Source of the DNA: IDS-8 sp964424805
GTDB taxonomy: Bacteria; Pseudomonadota; Gammaproteobacteria; Steroidobacterales; Woeseiaceae
Reading direction: 5' to 3'
Length of the DNA: 64,000 nucleotides
Assembly (NCBI GenBank): GCA_964424805.1
Contig: CAYRKH010000002.1
Span: 1 to 64,000 of the forward strand
A program made the position numbers and the translations under genes. Positions 50,825 to 58,661 of the stretch are shown here, one piece after another. Numbering within the stretch: position 1 is the first letter of the stretch; the number at the start of each line of letters is the position of its first letter. The notes below the pieces were generated by a model. That model searched no databases and was not told the DNA's origin. It saw nothing but the letters and a program-made list of their open reading frames with translations.

Positions 50825-53665
50825 ACGGCGCGTACGTTTGTCTCACTGGCAGTTGCCGCGGCTCTGTCTGGCGGGGCCACGTCGCTCTGGGCCCAGGAAG
50901 GGGCGAGCGGCCGGCCGGACGCCGGCGCGGTCGAGGAGATTACCGTTACCGGCAGCCGCATCACCCGATTCAGCGCGTACGAGATGCCCACACCGGTGAC
51001 CGCGATAGACGACGAGGATCTCACGCGAGCGGCGCCGAGCGGCATTGCCGACGGGCTGAACCAGCTGCCGCAATTCGGCGGTTCCACCAGCACCAGGAAG
51101 GGACGGCAGCTGGGAACGGACGAGCCGCAGGCCGGGAACTACCTGAACCTGCGCAACGTCGGTTCGATTCGGTCGCTGATCCTGCTCGACGGGAGGCGCG
51201 TACCGCCGACCAGCACCAATGGCGCGGTCGATGTCGATACGCTGCCGCAGCTCCTTGTGGAGCGAGTGGAGGTGGTAACCGCAGGCGCTTCCGCCGTGTA
51301 CGGTGCCGATGCCGTTGCCGGCGTCGTCAACTACGTGCTCGACGATGACTTTTCAGGCATCAAAGGCTTTGCGCAGGTCGGGCGTTCAGGTAACTCGGAC
51401 GGCGACACGTGGCGTATGGGGCTGGCTGGCGGCACGGAGCTGCTCGACGGTCGCATGCACGTGCTGTTCAGCGTAGAGGCGACAGACGACGATGGCATTC
51501 CGAACCAGAAGGACCGGGAGGAGTGGGTCCGGGAAGCGATGATCGTCGGCGCAGGCACTGCCGCTAATCCGTTCGTCCAAATCACCAATGCGCGCATGAA
51601 TACCTGGACGCACGGTGGCCTCATCGTTTCGGGTCCGCTGGCCGGCTACCACTTCCTTCCGAGTGGTGAGGCTGCACCGATGGATATGGGCCAGATCTCC
51701 GCGACCCCGGCGTTCTCCGTCGGCGGCGACGGCGCCCACTGGAGGTCGTCTACGCTGCAAGGCCAGCTCGAAACGCAGTCGGTTTTCGGGCGGGTCAGCT
51801 TCGATTTCACGGACTCCGTTACGGGCTTCGTGCAGGCGAGTCTAGGCAAATCGGAAACGTATTATCGGGCGCATGAGCTGTTTGTACCGGGCCCCCAGAT
51901 GACGATCTTCAGCGGTAACGCATTCCTGCCGCAGGACGTGCAGACCGTCCTCGATGACACCGGCACGCCGAGCTTCCGGTTGGCCCGGATACTGGGAGAC
52001 TTCGGATTCGCGGATTCGGCATCCGAGAATGAGTCCCTGGCCGCTACGATCGGCCTGACCGGGTCCGTTGCACAGAAATGGCGATGGAACGCCTATTACA
52101 CCCGGGGCAAGGCGGAGTTCGACAATGCGTCGGCCGATTATTCACCGGTCCGCCTGGCGGCCGCCCTGGATGCCGTTACCGACCCGGTGACCGGCGACAT
52201 CGTCTGCCGTGTTGCGCTTACCGACCCCGGGCGGCATCCCGGTTGCGTGCCCGCCAATATCTTCGGCGAGGGAAGGGTTTCGCAGGGCGCCATTGATTAC
52301 GTCATTGGCGACGTCTTGTACGGTGCGACAAACGAACTGGATGAGATCGGTTTCGACATTGGCGGGGATCTTTTCGAAGGCTGGGCCGGGCCGATCGCCG
52401 GCGTAATTGGCGCGAGCTACCGCGACCAGGGCATTTCGCAGTACTCCAACGCGAACCCTGCTATCCCGCAGAATACCACCGGTATACGCGGTGTATGGAG
52501 CAGCTTGCCCTCCAGCGTGGCGAACGTCGGCGTCGCCGAAGGCGGATATGATGTCACGGAGGTCTTCGTCGAGACGGTCGTACCCCTCATGACGGACGGC
52601 GCGCTCGGGGATCGCCTGGAGCTCAACGGTGCGTTTCGCAATGTCGACTACAGCACCTCGGGACAGGACTCGGTCTGGAAAATTGGATTCAGTTATCAGC
52701 CGATAGAGGACCTGCGCTTCCGGATAACGACCTCTCGCGATATCCGTGCACCGAGCCACAGCGAGCTGTTCGCAGGCGAGCAGTTCGGTATCGACGGTAT
52801 TGAGGATCCTCTCACGGGAATAATTGGAATCACCATGGGAAAGAGCGGTGGAAATCCAACGCTGGAACCCGAGACCGGCGACACGATGACCTACGGCTTC
52901 ATTTTCCAGCCGCGCTGGATGCCGGCATTCACCTTGTCCGTCGACTATTACGACCTGGAAATCACCAAGGCGATTACCTCGGTGGAACAGCAGACCGCGC
53001 TGAACGTATGTCACGCGTCCGGCGGAACGGATCCCCTGTGCAGCCTCATCGACCGCCCCGGGTCGCACACCGATCCGTCACCGGAGAACTTCCCGATCTC
53101 TGTCTCGCTTTCGCCCCTGAACATCGGGAGCATACACACCAAGGGGATAGACATCGACGCGTCTTACGTGCATGAGCTCGGGTCCGGTACGCTGGGCCTG
53201 CGCCTCATTGCGAACTACCTGGACTCGTTCGAACGAAACAATGGTGCCGGTGCACCGACGGTGGAGTTTGCCGGCGTTACCGGCCTGGGCTCGGTAGACG
53301 GACGCGACGGTGGATTGCCGCGGTGGCGCGGATCGCTCCAGGCGACGTGGAGCAACGAGACGTTTACGGTCTTTGCCCAGCAACGCTATATCCACGGGAT
53401 GACGCGCTCCGGCGGCGACCTGCCGGCCGTGTTCGCGGACGGCCTTGCTGATATCGGGTCCGTCAGCTATACGGACCTTACCTTCGAGTATGCGCTGCCA
53501 CGATGGGACGTCGGGCTGTTCGCGTCGGTAACGAATGCGTTCGACAAGCGGCCTCCCCTGGTCGCCCCGGAAAATTACAACCCGGGCGTCGCATACCCGG
53601 TGTCGAGAAAGGTTCACGACGTGATGGGGCGCTATTACACCGCCGGCGTGCGCGTGAACTTTTGA
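50825..53665 (+). CDS. TonB-dependent receptor (VTGSRI class), start codon unclear
   Basis: A TonB-dependent receptor of about 946 residues. The frame is open from the previous TAA at 50795-50797. Between there and ATG 50984 no ATG, GTG or TTG occurs in frame, yet the intervening codons encode a signal peptide (FVSLAVAAALSGGATSLWA, about 50837-50893) and the plug start EEITVTGSRI at 50935-50964. An ATG start at 50984 would remove both. Possible true starts are ACG at 50825 or 50834. The plug and barrel are otherwise complete (LLDGRRVPPTS, GASAVYGADAVAGVVNYVL), and the chain ends YYTAGVRVNF. It is a close paralog of the receptor at 59713. The start given is one candidate. Confidence 0.75.
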   Translation, partial: TARTFVSLAVAAALSGGATSLWAQEGASGRPDAGAVEEITVTGSRITRFSAYEMPTPVTAIDDEDLTRAAPSGIADGLNQLPQFGGSTSTRKGRQLGTDEPQAGNYLNLRNVGSIRSLILLDGRRVPPTSTNGAVDVDTLPQLLVERVEVVTAGASAVYGADAVAGVVNYVLDDDFSGIKGFAQVGRSGNSDGDTWRMGLAGGTELLDGRMHVLFSVEATDDDGIPNQKDREEWVREAMIVGAGTAANPFVQITNARMNTWTHGGLIVSGPLAGYHFLPSGEAAPMDMGQISATPAFSVGGDGAHWRSSTLQGQLETQSVFGRVSFDFTDSVTGFVQASLGKSETYYRAHELFVPGPQMTIFSGNAFLPQDVQTVLDDTGTPSFRLARILGDFGFADSASENESLAATIGLTGSVAQKWRWNAYYTRGKAEFDNASADYSPVRLAAALDAVTDPVTGDIVCRVALTDPGRHPGCVPANIFGEGRVSQGAIDYVIGDVLYGATNELDEIGFDIGGDLFEGWAGPIAGVIGASYRDQGISQYSNANPAIPQNTTGIRGVWSSLPSSVANVGVAEGGYDVTEVFVETVVPLMTDGALGDRLELNGAFRNVDYSTSGQDSVWKIGFSYQPIEDLRFRITTSRDIRAPSHSELFAGEQFGIDGIEDPLTGIIGITMGKSGGNPTLEPETGDTMTYGFIFQPRWMPAFTLSVDYYDLEITKAITSVEQQTALNVCHASGGTDPLCSLIDRPGSHTDPSPENFPISVSLSPLNIGSIHTKGIDIDASYVHELGSGTLGLRLIANYLDSFERNNGAGAPTVEFAGVTGLGSVDGRDGGLPRWRGSLQATWSNETFTVFAQQRYIHGMTRSGGDLPAVFADGLADIGSVSYTDLTFEYALPRWDVGLFASVTNAFDKRPPLVAPENYNPGVAYPVSRKVHDVMGRYYTAGVRVNF

Positions 53666-53806
53666 GGGACAACCGTCCCGGTGACCGGTAAGGATTGAGC
53701 GGAAAGCAGGGGCAGCTCGCCGATTCGGCGGCGCAAAGCTCATCGGTGCATGCGATGAGACGAATCGGCAGCTGCGGGCACCGCTGAAAGGTGACGCCGC
53801 GGACTG

Positions 53807-54298
53807 CTAGATGGCGTCGATTGCCCGGGCGATCCTTACCAGCAGCACCGCGAGCGCACCGATTGCGCCCACGGCGCCAATCGCCGAGACCACCTCACCG
53901 GCGATACCCAGCCCGAGGAATTGCAGGAACAGCCCGGCGGGATAGACCACCGCGGCGGCAGTCAGCGCCAGGAACCATCGGTTCTGCTTGCCGGCGACGC
54001 CCACCAGGGGAGCGAATAGCCCGACCAGGATCAGCAGGATACCCATGTTGATGCTGTGACCGTGCACGTCGGCGGCGCGCCGCTGCGAGACGCTGTTGCT
54101 GCTGATCGCCGCTTCGATTGCGTGCCACTCACCGCCGCGCGCAATCTCCTCGAATACGGCCTCGTAGGCGTCGTGCGCCACCAGGCGAGGCTCGTGGCCG
54201 GCATACCAGGCGAACAGCTGAGCGAAGACGAAGCCGGCAAGAATCAGGAGCAGGCCCGCTACGACCAGCTGCAGGTGCCAACTGCGCGTTTCAGCCAT
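53807..54298 (-). CDS. Membrane protein with His-x-His repeat (short member)
   Basis: A 163-residue protein with four hydrophobic segments. The first is near residues 10-30, followed by an amphipathic soluble stretch (about 40-75) and the membrane-associated block DVHGHSINMGILLILVGLF. The soluble stretch and block match both repeats in the 354-residue neighbour, so this is a single-repeat relative. Its ATG overlaps the neighbour's stop (TAATG), so it is the last gene of a three-gene minus-strand operon. Histidines in the block could ligate heme or copper. No named family is recognised. Confidence 0.75.
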   Translation of the reverse strand: MAETRSWHLQLVVAGLLLILAGFVFAQLFAWYAGHEPRLVAHDAYEAVFEEIARGGEWHAIEAAISSNSVSQRRAADVHGHSINMGILLILVGLFAPLVGVAGKQNRWFLALTAAAVVYPAGLFLQFLGLGIAGEVVSAIGAVGAIGALAVLLVRIARAIDAI

Positions 54299-55362
54299 TA
54301 CGTCGTTCCTCCATCTCCGGATGATGCCGCGTCAACGGCGCCGGTTTGCCGTACGATTCCATATGCCATGGCCGCCAGGCCGACCAGGACGAAGCCGCCG
54401 AAAAGATCGGAAAAAGCCGCGGCACGGAGTCCGTAGAGCGTCGCAAGGTAAACACAGACCGGCAGTGCGAAGGCCCCCACCGTCACGGTTTGTGCCCAGC
54501 GCAGCCGCCACTTGTCGGAGAGCATCACATAGCGCTGCACGAAGGCGAGCAACAGCATCAGAAAACCGAATTCGACGGCATGAGAGTGCGCGGCCGCCGT
54601 GATCGCAATCTTCGACTGCATCCGCTTGAAGTGCGCGATGTCCGACCTGGCCGCGTCGGCATCGCCGGCCGCGAGGCTGGCCGCCGCACCCTCGATCGAT
54701 GCGTAGACGGCGGGTTCATCCGTGGAAACCAGCTGCCAGGCGTAGAACAGGCCGAAGGTCATGCCGAGAACCGTCAGCAGGAGGCCGCTCTTGACCAGCC
54801 AGCGGCTCGCGGCCGGAGCGAGCGCCCGCGCGAGTTGTTCCCGCACGGGAAGCGCATTCGACCTGACGTTCCTCAGCCCCCAGGCAAAGCCGGCGACCAC
54901 GAGAATCAGGAGAATTCCGCCGATGTCGGCCAGGTAGAGGAAGGCACCTCCGGCGTAGTAACTCACATACAGGCCACCGACCAGCAACAAGCAACCCGCG
55001 ATAAACGCAACTGCGAGTCGCAGGCGCATTCGCGAATCCAGGTCCAGCCACGGTTGCACCAGCGCCAGGACGAGTGCGAGCAGGCCAAAGGCCGCGAGAT
55101 GGGAATGGGCCGTCATCGTACGGCCGCGCTTCTCGCTGAGATCGATGATCACCCCGAAGTGTTCGCGCATCCCGGCAAGGTCGCCGCGGCCAACGGCCTC
55201 GACAACGCCGCTCCAGTTCCGGCCTATTATCCCGTTCGCCACATGCGAGATATAGATGGCATAGATCTCACCGACGACCATGCCGCCGGCGACCAGGAAA
55301 AGGCCTGCGATCGCGAGTACGCGTGCCGCATCGAGGCGCTGGAAGAACCCCCCGTCCTGCAT
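54298..55362 (-). CDS. Membrane protein with two His-x-His repeats
   Basis: The ATG at 55362 is used; it lies 1 base after the MBL stop (TGACATG). The 354-residue protein contains two copies of a repeat. Each has a hydrophobic helix, a soluble segment rich in Ala and Glu, then an Arg/Lys-rich turn and the block AHSH followed by a long hydrophobic stretch: TAHSHLAAFGLLALVLALVQ in the first and AAAHSHAVEFGFLMLLLAFVQ in the second. Eight membrane segments are visible in total. The histidines may bind heme or copper, or donate protons; no activity is known. It is translationally coupled to the upstream MBL gene and the downstream single-repeat gene. Confidence 0.78.
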   Translation of the reverse strand: MQDGGFFQRLDAARVLAIAGLFLVAGGMVVGEIYAIYISHVANGIIGRNWSGVVEAVGRGDLAGMREHFGVIIDLSEKRGRTMTAHSHLAAFGLLALVLALVQPWLDLDSRMRLRLAVAFIAGCLLLVGGLYVSYYAGGAFLYLADIGGILLILVVAGFAWGLRNVRSNALPVREQLARALAPAASRWLVKSGLLLTVLGMTFGLFYAWQLVSTDEPAVYASIEGAAASLAAGDADAARSDIAHFKRMQSKIAITAAAHSHAVEFGFLMLLLAFVQRYVMLSDKWRLRWAQTVTVGAFALPVCVYLATLYGLRAAAFSDLFGGFVLVGLAAMAYGIVRQTGAVDAASSGDGGTT

Positions 55363-55363
55363 G

Positions 55364-56317
55364 TCAGCGAGACTCCGCCTCGGCGTACACCCGTTCGACC
55401 GCATTTCTGATCCAGTGCGGCTCGCCCCAGTCCGGGTGGCGCTCCGTGAATTCCTCGAAGAGGGTTTCCTGTGCGCTCTCGAGCCCGACGCCTTTACCCT
55501 TCAACTCGAGGGCGCGGGATTGAAGCGACTGGAAGTAGTCCCGCACCTCCCGGAACAAAGTCGGATCCCCCAGCTCGCCATGGTCCGGAACGACGATTTC
55601 TGCGTCCAGCGCCGACAGCGGGCCCAGGCTTTCCAGCCATCCGCTCACGCTGGAATCGGCATCCGCCAGGATCGGAAAAAGGTTGTGTGGCGCCAGGCCG
55701 CCGGCGAATACAACCTTCTGCTGCGGAAGGTAAATCACGGTATCCCCACCGGTATGCGCGGGATGCCCGAAGTAATGGAGCTCTACCGGCAGCCCACCCA
55801 GGTCGACCCGCGCCTTGCGTTCGAAGGTGACATCGGGGGGTACGATCTCCACCGGCTCGAGCAGTTGCCTTACCTCATCCCCGAACATCTCGGAGAACCA
55901 TTTGCGATATTCTTCCCCCTTGCGCGCCAGGTCCCTCTGCTGCGCCATCGAGAATATGATGATCGTATCGTCGGGAAAAGACTGCGCGCCATAGTTGTGC
56001 TCGGGATGGAAATGCGTTGTCACGAGATAGCGAATGGGAAGGTCGGTGATCTTGCGCACTTCCGACAGGACGATCTCCGCATTCGCCGGGCCCATGCCGG
56101 TATCTATGACCATGACGGCCTCTTCGCCTACCACGATGCCGACGTTCGGCACGAGTGCGATGCCCTGGTCAGGAATCAGGTAAACGCCCTCGGCGATTTG
56201 GATCGTCTTGCCGGCAGGCACCATCGGAGCTGCCGCCACGGCCGGGCCGGCGAACAGCAGGAGGAGCATGGGCAGAACTAACGATCGGGTAGGCTGTGCA
56301 AGAAGGGAACAGGACAT
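55364..56317 (-). CDS. Exported MBL-fold hydrolase (HxHxEH type)
   Basis: A 317-residue protein with a signal peptide (ending near AVAA). The metal motif reads HFHPEH, Glu replacing the usual Asp. The second motif is GHPAHTGGDT, and the late His is in VVPDHGELG. It is thus a full metal site apart from the Asp-to-Glu change, which other MBL proteins also carry. It is first in the operon with the two His-x-His membrane proteins. A consensus promoter lies upstream. The substrate is unknown; proximity to membrane proteins may point to a membrane-linked small-molecule hydrolase. Confidence 0.9.
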   Translation of the reverse strand: MSCSLLAQPTRSLVLPMLLLLFAGPAVAAAPMVPAGKTIQIAEGVYLIPDQGIALVPNVGIVVGEEAVMVIDTGMGPANAEIVLSEVRKITDLPIRYLVTTHFHPEHNYGAQSFPDDTIIIFSMAQQRDLARKGEEYRKWFSEMFGDEVRQLLEPVEIVPPDVTFERKARVDLGGLPVELHYFGHPAHTGGDTVIYLPQQKVVFAGGLAPHNLFPILADADSSVSGWLESLGPLSALDAEIVVPDHGELGDPTLFREVRDYFQSLQSRALELKGKGVGLESAQETLFEEFTERHPDWGEPHWIRNAVERVYAEAESR

Positions 56318-56390
56318 GTTATGCGATTTCCTTGTTCAACCGCCTGTTTCCGTTTGCCCGGCAAGGCGGAGCAAATACCGAATCAGATTT

Positions 56391-56418
56391 ATTATATTGT
56401 CGCGGTACCTCAAGTCAA
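56391..56418 (-). promoter_or_regulatory. Promoter of the MBL/His-x-His operon
   Basis: Minus strand: TTGACT (56418-56413), 16 bases and a perfect TATAAT (56396-56391). The leader to the ATG at 56317 is about 67 bases. Confidence 0.7.
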
Positions 56419-56449
56419 TCAGCATGTGGGTCTGATCGTAGTATCCATG

Positions 56450-56478
56450 TTGACAATCCAGGGCGGCTGGCATTAAAT
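56450..56478 (+). promoter_or_regulatory. Promoter of DUF6152 module 3
   Basis: TTGACA (56450-56455), 17 bases and TTAAAT (56473-56478). The leader to the ATG at 56635 is about 150 bases and has no clear structure. Confidence 0.6.
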
Positions 56479-56634
56479 AAAAAACGGCATTCACTATTAG
56501 GGTACAGTTATGGTGCCCATCCGGACACCGGCGCCTGATCCCGGCGAACCGAGTGCCGCGGGCTGGCAATTCGCAGAACAAGGGCGGGTTCCCGGGGGGG
56601 CCATTCGTCAACGCCGGAGTCACATAGAACCACT

Positions 56635-57081
56635 ATGAATACGATCAGCCGCAGATTTCCTTCGTACGCCACCCCGGGCCGGTTATCGCTCATCACGTTG
56701 GCGGCCCTGTTTCTCGGTCTTCTGGCACTTCCTGTGTTCGCCCATCATTCATCGTCGCCGTTTGACAGCTCCCGATCGGTGGTGTTGGAGGGCACGGTGC
56801 TAGCCATGGAATGGACGAATCCTCACGTCTGGATCCGGCTGGAGGTAGTCGACGACGAGGGTAACACCGTGAAATGGGGGGTCGAAACCAGCAATCCGCT
56901 GGATCTCGGCCGCCGTGGATGGAACCGGAACACTTTCAGTCCCGGCGACAAGGTAACCATCACTGTGAATCCGGCCAGGAACGGGAGCCCTAATGGCGCG
57001 TTCGTCACAGCAATCCTGGCCGACGGATCGGTGGTAAGCGAAGGTGCGTTGATCGACGCAGCTGAAAGAAACAAGGAGTGA
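56635..57081 (+). CDS. DUF6152 family secreted protein (copy 3)
   Basis: A 148-residue secreted protein. The signal peptide ends Val-Phe-Ala, and the next residues are His37-His38-Ser, so cleavage would expose His as the N-terminus, as in the other two copies. TNPHVWIRLEV supplies the second conserved His (His64). The strand region VKWGVETSNPLDLGRRG and the loop GDKVTITVNPARNGSPNGAF match DUF6152. The gene for a family P protein follows after 65 bases, the reverse order to the first module. Confidence 0.85.
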   Translation: MNTISRRFPSYATPGRLSLITLAALFLGLLALPVFAHHSSSPFDSSRSVVLEGTVLAMEWTNPHVWIRLEVVDDEGNTVKWGVETSNPLDLGRRGWNRNTFSPGDKVTITVNPARNGSPNGAFVTAILADGSVVSEGALIDAAERNKE

Positions 57082-57146
57082 CGTTCCGCTGCTCGGTCTG
57101 GAGCGGCGAAACGACTGATCATCCGAACAAGGGGGAGTATTGCGCG

Positions 57147-57956
57147 ATGTCGGGAAGCACAGCCAGGCTAAGGCTATTGCTGAGTAGTGTGTGCCTGTCG
57201 GCGTTGTCGGCAGCATGCGTGGCCGGGGACTCGACGGAGGTTGACGACTGCAGCTTCTGCTCGAATCCGGCACGGGAATTTGCGGGCGTGTGGGAGCCGG
57301 CCGTAGAAAGCGTGCGGGACGTTCAGTCCGCAGCGGACCCCGTCTTTACTCCTTTCGCAGAGGAGTACATGGAGCACCAGATAGAGCTTCGGGACGCCGG
57401 GAAGATCACCTACGACTACTCCGCCATCTGCATTCCACCCGCCGCGCCCACGATGACGGCGCTTGGTCTCCAGGAGATCATGGTCGACGAGGAAAAGATC
57501 ACCTGGATAATCGAGGCGACCAGGGGGATCCGATGGATCTGGACGGACGGGCGGGAGCATCCCCCGGCCGACGAGCTGCCGCTGATGACCACGAATGGCC
57601 ATTCAGTCGCTCGCTGGGAAGGCGAGGTCCTGGTCATCGACTCGATCGGGTTCCTCGACAAGTCGATGGTGTACGTCAACAAGCCCGGCAACATCTCGCT
57701 CTATCCCAGCCCGGAGATGCGCTTCGTCGAGCGGTTGCGCCTGGTCGAGGATGGCCAGGCAATCATTAGCGAAAGAACGCTGTACGACCCGGTCAATCTC
57801 GCGGAGCCATGGCAAACAACCGTTCGGTACGAGCGGCGCGACGAATTAGAAATCGGGGAAACGATCTGTATGGAGAACAACCAGATTTTCTTCTACTTCG
57901 AACCCGGTGAAGTGCCCGGCAGTAGCGAGGCAGCGGAGTACGGCTACGATCAATGA
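57147..57956 (+). CDS. Lipoprotein family P protein (copy 5)
   Basis: The ATG at 57147 is used because GGGGGAG lies 9 bases upstream. The 269-residue product is a lipoprotein (Leu-Ser-Ala-Ala-Cys). Its mature part has an early CSFC, then REFAGVWEP, the family Cys in AICIPPAAPT, WIWTDGREHPPADELP and the block GHSVARWEGEVLVIDSIGF. Later come DPVNLAEPWQTTVRYE and a final Cys in ETICMEN. This is the only family P copy with a lipobox. It pairs with the DUF6152 protein upstream. Function unknown. Confidence 0.83.
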   Translation: MSGSTARLRLLLSSVCLSALSAACVAGDSTEVDDCSFCSNPAREFAGVWEPAVESVRDVQSAADPVFTPFAEEYMEHQIELRDAGKITYDYSAICIPPAAPTMTALGLQEIMVDEEKITWIIEATRGIRWIWTDGREHPPADELPLMTTNGHSVARWEGEVLVIDSIGFLDKSMVYVNKPGNISLYPSPEMRFVERLRLVEDGQAIISERTLYDPVNLAEPWQTTVRYERRDELEIGETICMENNQIFFYFEPGEVPGSSEAAEYGYDQ

Positions 57957-58052
57957 GTGGAGACAGCGAGCGGGCGAGCCTCGTTGACATGACAAGCTCG
58001 TAGCCGTCCACCCTTAAGCAGCGCAGAGAACAGTAAAAAACAGAGGAAAATC

Positions 58053-58634
58053 ATGCCTGTAAAACGAATCAGAGTACTACCCCTGGTCGCTCTGGCGGCG
58101 ACGATCTCCGCGACCGGGGCCGCCGTTGCGGATAGCCCCGGTAAGCCGGTGAGCCTGCAGGATATCGTGGTGACGGGGCCGGTGGCCGAGCAGGCGTACG
58201 AAAAACACATGCTGAAGCTCGAGGTAGCCGCCCGAATCGCCGATGCGTGTTTCGCTTACGCTGCCCGCAACGACTTCGCGGTAGCACTGCATATCGTCGA
58301 TCACCTCGGGTACACGATTTACGCCGCACGCATGGATGGCAGGAAGGCCGATAACATCGAGACCTCGGAGATGAAGGCGAGGACGGCGCTGTACTTCCGC
58401 GAGCCCACCCGCGTCTGGATGGAGCGCTCGCAGCAGAATGCACTGATGCCGCACCTGCTCCACCAGATGGGCCAGTTCCCGGTTGCAGGCGGGCTGCCGA
58501 TCATCGTCGACAATCAGCTCGTCGGTGCCATCGGTGTAGGGGGCGGAACGTCGGACCAGGACGAGGACTGCGCGCGCGCGGGACTGCTGCAGGTGCTCGG
58601 GCCGCAGCCCTCGCTTGCCGCCGACAACCGGTAG
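58053..58634 (+). CDS. Exported GlcG/HbpS-family heme-binding-like protein
   Basis: A 193-residue protein with AGAGGAAA upstream and a signal peptide ending near AVA. The mature part matches the GlcG/HbpS (DUF336) family: LEVAARIADACFAYAARNDF, VALHIVDHLGYTIYAARMDG, EMKARTALYFREPT, and the Gly-rich GGLPIIVDNQLVGAIGVGGGTSDQDEDCARAGL. Family members bind heme or cobalamin-like ligands or form small octamers. The His of LHIVDH is conserved. A second family member is at the right edge of the window (63603). Confidence 0.9.
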   Translation: MPVKRIRVLPLVALAATISATGAAVADSPGKPVSLQDIVVTGPVAEQAYEKHMLKLEVAARIADACFAYAARNDFAVALHIVDHLGYTIYAARMDGRKADNIETSEMKARTALYFREPTRVWMERSQQNALMPHLLHQMGQFPVAGGLPIIVDNQLVGAIGVGGGTSDQDEDCARAGLLQVLGPQPSLAADNR

Positions 58635-58661
58635 CAGGTTCGCCCCGGCATTGCGCCGGCT

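Larger units (their letters stand above)
56318..56634. other. Divergent intergenic region, MBL / DUF6152 module 3
   Basis: A 317-base AT-rich gap. It contains two good, opposite promoters: one at 56391-56418 for the MBL operon and one at 56450-56478 for the DUF6152 gene. They are only 31 bases apart at their -35 boxes, so one regulator could affect both. No coding sequence is supported here. Confidence 0.6.
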
